A stretch of DNA of 5,118 nucleotides from Verrucomicrobiota bacterium. GTDB lineage: Bacteria > Verrucomicrobiota > Verrucomicrobiia > Verrucomicrobiales > DEV007. This document shows positions 1 to 4,775 of the stretch, piece by piece. Made by a program: the position numbers and the translations under genes. The notes under the pieces are model-generated. The model worked only from the letters and a program-made list of their open reading frames with translations. It did not search any database and was not told the origin of the DNA. The stretch is from contig JAADHD010000010.1 of the NCBI GenBank assembly GCA_013152075.1, forward strand, positions 1 to 5,118, given 5' to 3'. The number at the start of each line of letters is the position of its first letter. Within the stretch, counting starts at the first letter, position 1.

Positions 1-1123
1 GGGCGAAACCTCCGCCCAGTAATAATACGATTCCCCACGGCAGTTTGGAGAAAACAGAAGCGTCGAGAATTCTAGGGCAGGCATCCGCTTTGTTGCTACG
101 CGAGGGGATGAGGAACAGACTGAGAGCCATGACCAGCACGACGGTGCTGTCATCGATGAAGGGGGCGATGGAGGGTACCAGGTTGGACCACCCTTTGATT
201 TGAAAACTGTCACCGAGGGAGATGTTTTTGCGGAAGACCCATAAAAAGGCGGTGAGAGAAAAAGCGATCAACACAGCACTTTCCGCAAAGCTGATTTTTC
301 CCAGTGAGCGTATTTCGTTGCGAATGACATCTGGCGAAAGGCTGAGTTCGGGAGGAGAGCGGAAAAGAAAGCGGGTGAGGGTGATCCAGGCGATGCCCAG
401 CATCACCATGCTGAGAGGCAGGCCCATGAACATCCACTGGCCGAAGGAGATGGGCTCGGCATCGGGGAACTCACTGGCGAACACGCTGACAAAAGCCAGG
501 TTGGTCGGAGTGCCGACGAGAGTGGCCATGCCGCCAATGCTGGCGCTGTAGGCGATGCCGAGCAGCAGGGCGACGGAAAGGTTGCGGCAGCGTTCCTTGC
601 CGAAGGTGGCTTCAGTTTGTGAAATAATGGCGAGACCGATGGCGAGCATCATGATGGAGGTCGCGGTATTGGAGATCCACATGGATAGAAAAGCGGTCGC
701 CAGCATGAAACTGAGTACCAGTCGGTTGGGACCGCCGCCAATCGCGCGGATGATTCCCAGGGCAATGCGTTTGTGCAGGTTCCATTTTTCCATCGCCAGG
801 GCGATCATGAATCCACCGATGAAAAGGAAGATGGTGCTACTAATATAGGCGGTGGCGGCATTTTTACTCGACATGATGCCGAGCAGAGGGAAAGCGGCGA
901 GAGGAACGAGGGCGGTGGCGGCCAGCGGGATGGCTTCGGTCATCCACCAGATTGCCATTAGGATGCCGACGGCGGCCATACGGGAGACCTCGGGATTATT
1001 GGGATCGAAGTTGGTGAAAAAAAGGATACCAAAAAACGCCAGCATGCCCAGCCAGAAGCCCAGGCGTGAAGCCGGGTTGTCGCGTGCGGGGCCCGCCTCT
1101 GTTGATGATGCTGTATCGGCCAT
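1..1123 (-). CDS. DASS/SLC13-family sodium-coupled carboxylate or sulfate transporter, 3'-truncated by the window
   Basis: This is an inner-membrane secondary transporter of the divalent anion:Na+ symporter family (INDY, CitT and SLC13 relatives), which usually imports C4 dicarboxylates, citrate or sulfate with sodium. The frame is open without a stop from the ATG at 1123 to the window edge (374 residues; relatives have about 450-500). A short hydrophilic N-terminus leads to hydrophobic segments at about residues 22-37, 49-83, 94-111, 134-168, 183-212, 230-254, 282-297 and 326-340. Family marks are WWMTEAIP at 59-66, FLFIGGFMIA at 99-108, the substrate/Na+ motif SNT at 151-153 and GGMATLVGTPTNL at 197-209. 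The second-repeat start, WGIVLLLGGG (363-372), lies at the cut, so the second SNT motif is outside the window. The start follows the hydrolase stop by 8 bp, which suggests co-transcription. The family call is firm; substrate and ion cannot be read from sequence. Confidence 0.93.
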   Translation of the reverse strand, partial: MADTASSTEAGPARDNPASRLGFWLGMLAFFGILFFTNFDPNNPEVSRMAAVGILMAIWWMTEAIPLAATALVPLAAFPLLGIMSSKNAATAYISSTIFLFIGGFMIALAMEKWNLHKRIALGIIRAIGGGPNRLVLSFMLATAFLSMWISNTATSIMMLAIGLAIISQTEATFGKERCRNLSVALLLGIAYSASIGGMATLVGTPTNLAFVSVFASEFPDAEPISFGQWMFMGLPLSMVMLGIAWITLTRFLFRSPPELSLSPDVIRNEIRSLGKISFAESAVLIAFSLTAFLWVFRKNISLGDSFQIKGWSNLVPSIAPFIDDSTVVLVMALSLFLIPSRSNKADACPRILDASVFSKLPWGIVLLLGGGFA

Positions 1124-1130
1124 AGGCAAA

Positions 1131-1136
1131 ATTATA
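1131..1136 (-). promoter_or_regulatory. Possible internal -10 box before the transporter gene
   Basis: On the minus strand a perfect TATAAT overlaps the stop codon of the hydrolase gene and ends 7 nt before the transporter ATG. Initiation at the usual distance would start the transcript at or next to the A of the start codon, giving a leaderless mRNA. No good -35 box lies 17 bp upstream (CGCAAA), and the AT-rich codons CTA-TTA-TAA could create the match by chance, so the call is weak. Confidence 0.2.
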
Positions 1137-2016
1137 ATAGCTCGCTAAGAAGTTTTGCGCTTTCGCTTGCTGCCTGCTGTTTAGCATCGTTGACGATAGT
1201 TTTCCAATGCTTCGATAGAAATCGTGGATGCGCTAAACTGTCGAGCGCGTATTTTCCTGTCGCTTGATTCAAGTCGAGTGTCGCTACGATGATTTCCTCT
1301 TTTTCGTTGCCAGCTTGTTCCAGGGTTTTTCCACTGGCATCGACGATTTTGGAATCACCGGCGGACCAAAGATCGCCACCTTGTGGGCCGACCGAATTGG
1401 CGAATAGGTAATGGGCCGCGTTTTCGAAGGCACGAACAGCGATGCCGTCCTTTCCCTTATGCTTTCTTTTGCTGGTTGAACGTGAATCGAGTCCGGCGTT
1501 GGGATGGAAGATAATGCGGGCTCCAGCCATGACCGGAATGCGGACGAGTTCGGGGTAGCGGCGTTCGTGACAGATAATGGCAGTCACCGGGATGCCGTCG
1601 AGTTGGAAATAAGCGACCGCATTGCCTGGGATGAAGTGTGCGGTGTCGGCAGGCGTGAGTTGGCATTTGGCGTAGGCGTGGATGGGTGATCCTCTGCGAT
1701 CGAAGGCAAGCAGAGCATTGTAGAGTTTGCGTTTGTGAAACAGGGGGCTGCCGATGAGCAGGTTGATTTGGTGTTTGGCAGCGAGTTTACTGACGGCTTG
1801 CAGGGCTTTGCATATTTGTCTGGGTTTCAGCGAAGCAAAATCGGTGTTGTAGCCAGTCGTGGCACATTCCGGAAATAGCACGACATCGGCGCGGCGTTTT
1901 TTCGCCTGGGAAACAGCGTGCGCAATTTTCTCGATATTTTCCTCAATGCGGGTCGCAAAACGCATTTGCGCTGCAGCGACTCGCAGTTTGGAAACAGGAT
2001 GGCTTGAGGGATTCAT
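1132..2016 (-). CDS. Carbon-nitrogen hydrolase (nitrilase superfamily)
   Basis: This is a cytoplasmic nitrilase-fold hydrolase of 294 residues from the ATG at 2016; no signal peptide is visible. The Glu-Lys-Cys triad is intact: E50 in LFPECATTGYN (47-57), K117 in AYAKCQLTP (114-122) and C149 in IICHERRYPEL (147-157). The N-terminal strand LRVAAAQM and the later AVRAFENAAHYLFANSVG and LDLNQATGKYALDSLAHPR blocks also fit the superfamily. These enzymes cleave amides, carbamoyl amides or nitriles to carboxylate plus ammonia. The CHERRYPE context resembles amidase or carbamoylase branches more than true nitrilases, but the substrate is unknown. A TTG at 2022, two codons upstream, is an alternative start; neither start has a Shine-Dalgarno sequence, and ATG is preferred because the conserved core begins a few residues later. 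It is the first gene of a likely operon with the DASS transporter 8 bp downstream and is divergent from the DUF6807 gene. Confidence 0.93.
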   Translation of the reverse strand: MNPSSHPVSKLRVAAAQMRFATRIEENIEKIAHAVSQAKKRRADVVLFPECATTGYNTDFASLKPRQICKALQAVSKLAAKHQINLLIGSPLFHKRKLYNALLAFDRRGSPIHAYAKCQLTPADTAHFIPGNAVAYFQLDGIPVTAIICHERRYPELVRIPVMAGARIIFHPNAGLDSRSTSKRKHKGKDGIAVRAFENAAHYLFANSVGPQGGDLWSAGDSKIVDASGKTLEQAGNEKEEIIVATLDLNQATGKYALDSLAHPRFLSKHWKTIVNDAKQQAASESAKLLSELL

Positions 2017-2048
2017 TGGCAAGCTGAGAACTTATCAGGACTGGCGGG

Positions 2049-2072
2049 GATTAACAGAATTAATCAGTTCTG
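2049..2072. promoter_or_regulatory. Overlapping inverted repeats in the divergent promoter region
   Basis: Two inverted repeats interlock in the 87-bp gap between the divergent hydrolase and DUF6807 genes. One is GATTAA-N5-TTAATC (2049-2065); the other is CAGAA-N8-TTCTG (2055-2072). They overlap the proposed plus-strand promoter, as an operator controlling one or both divergent genes would. The sequence symmetry is direct; its use as an operator is inference, and no cognate regulator is adjacent. Confidence 0.35.
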
Positions 2073-2079
2073 GCAAAAT
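2051..2079 (+). promoter_or_regulatory. Candidate sigma70-type promoter for the DUF6807 gene
   Basis: TTAACA (2051-2056, 5 of 6 matches to the -35 consensus) is separated by 17 bp from CAAAAT (2074-2079, 4 of 6 matches to the -10 consensus). Transcription would start near 2086, about 18 nt before the ATG at 2104. I saw no comparably good promoter for the minus-strand hydrolase gene in this gap. Confidence 0.4.
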
Positions 2080-2082
2080 GAA

Positions 2083-2088
2083 AAGGAG
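2083..2088 (+). promoter_or_regulatory. Shine-Dalgarno-like AAGGAG with unusually long spacing
   Basis: AAGGAG is the only strong Shine-Dalgarno match near a start codon in the window. It lies 15 nt before the ATG at 2104, longer than the usual 5-10 nt, and the spacer includes eight consecutive T (2096-2103). No in-frame start codon exists closer to it, so the ATG at 2104 is kept. If the proposed promoter is right, this site sits at the very 5' end of the mRNA and might not be functional. Confidence 0.3.
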
Positions 2089-2103
2089 CGGCTACTTTTT
2101 TTT

Positions 2104-3069
2104 ATGAAACTCTCCAATTCGATAGGAATGCTGCTTTTGTTCTTAGGCTTCGCTCAAACAGTGATGGCAGATGGAGGGGTGACGGTGAAAAAAACCGAAG
2201 AAGGTTATGCCATCAGCGAAGAAGGGCAGCTGATCCTGTTTTATCAGATCAAGGCGAAATCGCAAAATGGGAAATTTCGGCGAGCGAATTATGTGCATCC
2301 CTTGTATGCACTCGACGGTGAAGTGATAAGCGAAGACTTTCCGAAAGATCACCTACATCATCGTGGTGTGTTCTGGGCTTGGCACACCCTAACGGTGAAC
2401 GGCAAATATGCGGGAGATAACTGGGTTTGCGATGATTTCGAATGGGATCTGCAGGAGTCCAAGATCCTGAAAGGTTCGGCAAATGTGGGAGGCGTCAAAA
2501 CACGATGGTTGTGGAAATCACCCAAAGTGGTGGATGGGAAGGATAATATGAAGCCGATGGTCGAGGAAGTGACCACGGTTCGAGCGGGCACCCGTCAGGA
2601 ACATTACCGTTTGGTGGATTTTGAAATTCGCCTGAAGGCTTTGCTGGGTGATGTGCGCATGGCCGGCTCGCTTGATGACAAGGGTTACGGCGGATTTTCG
2701 GTGCGTATGAAGCGCCCCAAAGATATGGTGTTTACCGGTGATATTGGGGTGGTGAAACCGCAGCGACTCGCTGTCGAGGGGGGCGAGTGGATGGATATGT
2801 CTGGTAGTCTGACGACTAAAGGGAAAAGTGGGCTGACGATTTTGTGTCATCCTTCGTTGCCGGTTTTTCCACAGAAGTGGCTGTTGAGAATGGGCTCGCA
2901 GCAGAACCCACAGTGGCCGGGCAACAAGCCGGTGTTATTGCCAAAAGGAAAAGAGGTGGTCTTGCGCTATCGATTGGTGATCCATGACGAGCAACTGAAG
3001 GTTGAGGATATATCTAAGCTCCAGGCTGAATATGCGAAGGAGCGAAGAGGGGGTTGCGTGGGGCTTTGA
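2104..3069 (+). CDS. Secreted DUF6807 family protein (historically labelled 'methane oxygenase PmoA-like')
   Basis: This is a 321-residue protein with a Sec signal peptide: Lys2, hydrophobic stretch at about 7-16, likely cleavage after VMA at residue 22. It should therefore be periplasmic or extracellular. The mature part carries the DUF6807 hallmark: NYVHPLYALDGEVISEDFP (62-80) followed by KDHLHHRGVFWAW (81-93), rich in conserved His, Asp and Arg. The family is abundant in planctomycetes, verrucomicrobia and Bacteroidota, often near carbohydrate-degradation genes. Its biochemical role is not established as far as I know. The old name PmoA is misleading: this soluble secreted protein has nothing recognisable in common with the membrane subunit of particulate methane monooxygenase. 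The conserved HxxHH-R cluster could bind metal or sugar, but that is inference. The gene stands alone, divergent from the hydrolase gene. No hairpin terminator is evident after the TGA at 3067-3069. Confidence 0.85.
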   Translation: MKLSNSIGMLLLFLGFAQTVMADGGVTVKKTEEGYAISEEGQLILFYQIKAKSQNGKFRRANYVHPLYALDGEVISEDFPKDHLHHRGVFWAWHTLTVNGKYAGDNWVCDDFEWDLQESKILKGSANVGGVKTRWLWKSPKVVDGKDNMKPMVEEVTTVRAGTRQEHYRLVDFEIRLKALLGDVRMAGSLDDKGYGGFSVRMKRPKDMVFTGDIGVVKPQRLAVEGGEWMDMSGSLTTKGKSGLTILCHPSLPVFPQKWLLRMGSQQNPQWPGNKPVLLPKGKEVVLRYRLVIHDEQLKVEDISKLQAEYAKERRGGCVGL

Positions 3070-3235
3070 AGGCAGGGGAAAATTTTTAAGAGAGAATAGT
3101 TTGCTGTAGGGGAAGGGTGGGAGGTTTGCGAAGTGGTTTTGTTAAGTTTCTGACTGCCAAGGAGTAGCTGGGAGCAGATTGACCGGGCGATCGGATCGAA
3201 ATCACAGGGAGGGCATTTTTCTTTGTATTGATAGA

Positions 3236-3263
3236 TTGACAGCACGCGTCTGAGGCGAATAAT
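3236..3263 (+). promoter_or_regulatory. Sigma70-type promoter for the winged-helix regulator
   Basis: A perfect TTGACA (3236-3241) is followed after 16 bp by AATAAT (3258-3263, 5 of 6 matches to TATAAT). It is the best promoter match seen in the window. A transcript from about 3270 would have a leader of roughly 40 nt that includes the palindrome at 3290-3303. The rest of the 242-bp gap from 3070 to 3235 shows no convincing gene or structure. Confidence 0.65.
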
Positions 3264-3289
3264 ACGGGAGGAATTTATTTCCGTAACTC

Positions 3290-3303
3290 ATTTGTTAACA
3301 AAT
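3290..3303. promoter_or_regulatory. Perfect 14-bp palindrome, candidate operator
   Basis: ATTTGTTAACAAAT is its own reverse complement, with no central spacer. It lies 26 bp after the -10 box and ends 8 bp before the regulator's start codon. It is flanked by an 8-bp near-direct repeat: CCGTAACT at 3281-3288 and CCGTAGCT at 3304-3311. A symmetric site between promoter and start of a helix-turn-helix gene is what negative autoregulation by a dimeric repressor would look like. Binding by this protein is inferred. Confidence 0.55.
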
Positions 3304-3311
3304 CCGTAGCT

Positions 3312-3953
3312 ATGTTTTCTAAAGTTTTTCGTGACATTGCAAAACCACAGTGGTTTCAGATTATCCATACTCTGAAACGCTCTACGGGAATGCCTGTCTC
3401 TGAATTAGCCAAGGCCTTGAAGATGAGCTACATGGGAGTAAAGCAGCACTGTGTTGCGCTGGAGAAAAAGGGTTATTTGGATACCTGGCGGCGGCCTAAA
3501 GCGGTGGGGCGTCCTGAGAAAGCGTATCGGCTGACCTCAAAAGCCGACCCGCTTTTCCCTACTGTGGGCTACGATGTGGTTTTGAGAATTTTTAAAGTTA
3601 CCGAGAGCCAGATCGGTCCAAATGAACCGGAGCGATTGTTGTTTGGCTATTTTCAAAATTTGGCCGATGAGTTCCAGAAAAAAATCAAGGGGAAGTCGGT
3701 GATCGAGAAAGCGACTTCATTGGCTCGGATGAGGGATCAGGCGGGGCATTTGTCCGAATGCATTTATGATCCGGATGCGGGCTTGAGAATTATTGAATAC
3801 CACAATCCGATGCAACCCTTGTTCGATCAATACGCGACAGCTGAGCGCATGGAAGAGAACATGTTCGAAAAACTACTGGGCACTGCGGTTGAGCGTGAAG
3901 TGGAGGAGGCGTCGGGATTGAGGCGTTATATTTTCCAAATAACGACTCTCTGA
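3312..3953 (+). CDS. Winged helix-turn-helix transcriptional regulator, SufR/COG2345-like but lacking Fe-S cysteines
   Basis: This is a 213-residue DNA-binding protein. The N-terminal winged helix covers about residues 8-78: the helix-turn-helix is PVSELAKALKMSYMGVKQHCVALEKKGYL (28-56), and the wing carries GRPEKAYRLT (66-75), typical of the ArsR-like COG2345/SufR group. The C-terminal half follows that family's plan: a helical linker (about 105-140), LSECIYDPDAGLRIIEYHNP (147-166), then ERMEENMFEKLLG (178-190) and a terminal strand RRYIFQI. In SufR-type proteins the position after 'HN' is a cluster-binding Cys and further Cys follow. Here they are Asn/Pro, Met and Gly, and the only cysteines are C47 and C150. 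Fe-S sensing as in SufR is therefore unlikely; another ligand or constitutive dimerisation is possible. The gene has its own promoter, a palindrome upstream, no Shine-Dalgarno sequence, and no suf genes nearby. Family level is good; the regulon is unknown. Confidence 0.85.
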   Translation: MFSKVFRDIAKPQWFQIIHTLKRSTGMPVSELAKALKMSYMGVKQHCVALEKKGYLDTWRRPKAVGRPEKAYRLTSKADPLFPTVGYDVVLRIFKVTESQIGPNEPERLLFGYFQNLADEFQKKIKGKSVIEKATSLARMRDQAGHLSECIYDPDAGLRIIEYHNPMQPLFDQYATAERMEENMFEKLLGTAVEREVEEASGLRRYIFQITTL

Positions 3954-3981
3954 TAGACTTGGCGGAAAAGGTCTGCGAGAG
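3946..3981. terminator. Hairpin at the convergent gene ends
   Basis: A two-part stem spans the regulator's stop codon. CTCTC (3946-3950) pairs with GAGAG (3977-3981), and AGACTT (3955-3960) pairs with AGGTCT (3969-3974, one G-U pair). The internal loop is TGAT/GC and the apical loop 8 nt. It lies between convergent genes, where a bidirectional terminator would be useful. No U-tract follows on either strand, so it is not a canonical intrinsic terminator. Confidence 0.3.
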
Positions 3982-4029
3982 GCGATTGTAGGGGGCATAC
4001 GAGTTGGCTATCGGCGCATTTTAATCTCC

Positions 4030-4662
4030 TTAAGATTCCGACCTGCGTGCCAGAATCGTTTCCAGTCCTTCGTGGCAGATTTGGGACCAGCTTTCCATCG
4101 ATTCGTGTCGGGCTTGTAGCTCTTCCGGGGTGTAAAACTGAAGGTCTTCAATATTGGCTTCATTCGGTGTGACATCAGAAGACTCCAGATCAAAGAGGTG
4201 TACCACCCCAATATGCACGGCACCCACTTCATTGGAATCGTCATTGATGAGGGCAACAATTTCTTGTTTGTGGGAACCTGTGAGATTGATTTCTTCATCC
4301 ACTTCACGCTCAACCCCAATGGTGTAGGTGTCTTTATCGAGTGAAGCCAGATCCGCGTCTTCGGAATTGATGTGTCCCCCGATGCCAATGGAGCCTTTGG
4401 CGTGCAGGCGTTTTTCCCCGGATCCTCCTCCTCTTACATAATGGAGGAAGCGGCCCTGATGATGGAAAATAGCATAGGGGATGATTTGCTTGTGGGAGGG
4501 GTCGTCTTCAGCTTCATCCCGGGAGAGAAAAAAATTGTTTTCCGGATCGAGAAACGCGGGCAGATATAGTTGTGGCTCCAAGCAGAGGCCCTGGAAACTG
4601 CCGATTTCGTCCAACAGTGAGCGCGGGATTACAAGTACGTTTTCGTCAGGATATTTTGCCAT
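4030..4662 (-). CDS. Nudix-family hydrolase (COG4112-type predicted phosphohydrolase)
   Basis: This is a 210-residue cytoplasmic protein without signal peptide or membrane segments. The N-terminal part has the pattern of the COG4112 MutT-related group: ENVLVIPRSLLDEIGSFQG (7-25), FFLSRDEAEDDPSHKQIIPY (44-63) and FLHYVRGG (72-79). It is followed by RLHAKGSIGIGGHIN (85-99) and the Nudix core REVDEE (119-124). E120, E123 and E124 supply the usual metal-binding glutamates. Nudix enzymes hydrolyse nucleoside diphosphates linked to another group; the substrate here is unknown. The box deviates from the textbook form: the leading Gly (95/96) lies about 9-10 residues further from REV than in the consensus, and Asn126 replaces the late Gly. 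The start at 4662 lacks a Shine-Dalgarno sequence, but the family pattern begins right after it. The gene converges on the regulator and is 96 bp downstream of the di-heme protein gene on the same strand. Confidence 0.87.
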   Translation of the reverse strand: MAKYPDENVLVIPRSLLDEIGSFQGLCLEPQLYLPAFLDPENNFFLSRDEAEDDPSHKQIIPYAIFHHQGRFLHYVRGGGSGEKRLHAKGSIGIGGHINSEDADLASLDKDTYTIGVEREVDEEINLTGSHKQEIVALINDDSNEVGAVHIGVVHLFDLESSDVTPNEANIEDLQFYTPEELQARHESMESWSQICHEGLETILARRSES

Positions 4663-4669
4663 GCCGATG

Positions 4670-4697
4670 TTTTACTGCAATCCAGCGGAATGGCAAG
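4670..4697 (-). promoter_or_regulatory. Candidate promoter for the Nudix gene
   Basis: On the minus strand TTGCCA (5 of 6 matches to the -35 consensus) is followed after 16 bp by TAAAAC (4 of 6 matches to the -10 consensus), and the ATG comes 6-7 nt later. The spacing predicts a transcript beginning at or near the start codon, hence leaderless. This agrees with the missing Shine-Dalgarno sequence but rests on consensus matching alone. Confidence 0.3.
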
Positions 4698-4708
4698 GGT
4701 GAACTGAA

Positions 4709-4775
4709 GAGTGTTGAGTTTTGAATAGGGAGTGTTGAATTAGAAAATTCTCAACTCACTACTCACTACTCCCAA
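4709..4775. repeat. Repeat-rich intergenic tract with direct, tandem and inverted motifs
   Basis: GAGTGTTGA occurs at 4709-4717 and again at 4730-4738, a period of 21 bp. After a short AT-rich centre comes a complementary arm: AATTC (4746-4750), TCAACTC (4751-4757), then a 7-bp tandem repeat CTCACTA at 4755-4761 and 4762-4768 with a degenerate third copy CTCCCAA (4769-4775). The arms around AGAA (4741-4745) can form a bulged hairpin. The tract runs into the last codons of the di-heme gene and may terminate its transcript, or be a copy of a dispersed repeat. Which of these holds cannot be decided from one copy. Confidence 0.5.

Noticed and set aside
222..1148. Three plus-strand open frames (222-551, 555-848, 852-1148) in the same reading frame
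   Set aside because: They are antisense to the DASS transporter, whose minus-strand translation is strongly conserved and hydrophobic. The plus-strand products are Arg/Met-rich and resemble no family; they arise from the codon bias of the real gene.
2518..2850. Minus-strand 110-residue frame inside the DUF6807 gene
   Set aside because: It lies entirely antisense to a conserved secreted protein, and its His/Thr-rich product has no family resemblance.
2104..3069. Methane monooxygenase subunit (true PmoA)
   Set aside because: True PmoA is a multi-span membrane protein. This one is a soluble protein with a cleavable signal peptide and the DUF6807 HPLY/DHxHHRG block.
3070..3235. Possible small RNA or terminator after the DUF6807 gene
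   Set aside because: I found no stable stem followed by a U-tract; the AAAATTTTT run alone is not a terminator, and there is no promoter inside this part.
2967..3245. Minus-strand 92-residue frame across the end of the DUF6807 gene and the following gap
   Set aside because: Most of its unique part is low-complexity Ser/Thr/Pro-rich sequence with no recognisable domain. It overlaps the DUF6807 3' end and the regulator's -35 box.
4008..4388. Minus-strand 126-residue frame overlapping the Nudix gene
   Set aside because: It is a shifted reading of the same strand as the Nudix gene, whose motifs are clear; the alternative product has none.
4755..4775. CRISPR-like short repeats
   Set aside because: The units are 7 bp in direct tandem without spacers and are far too short; there are no cas genes.
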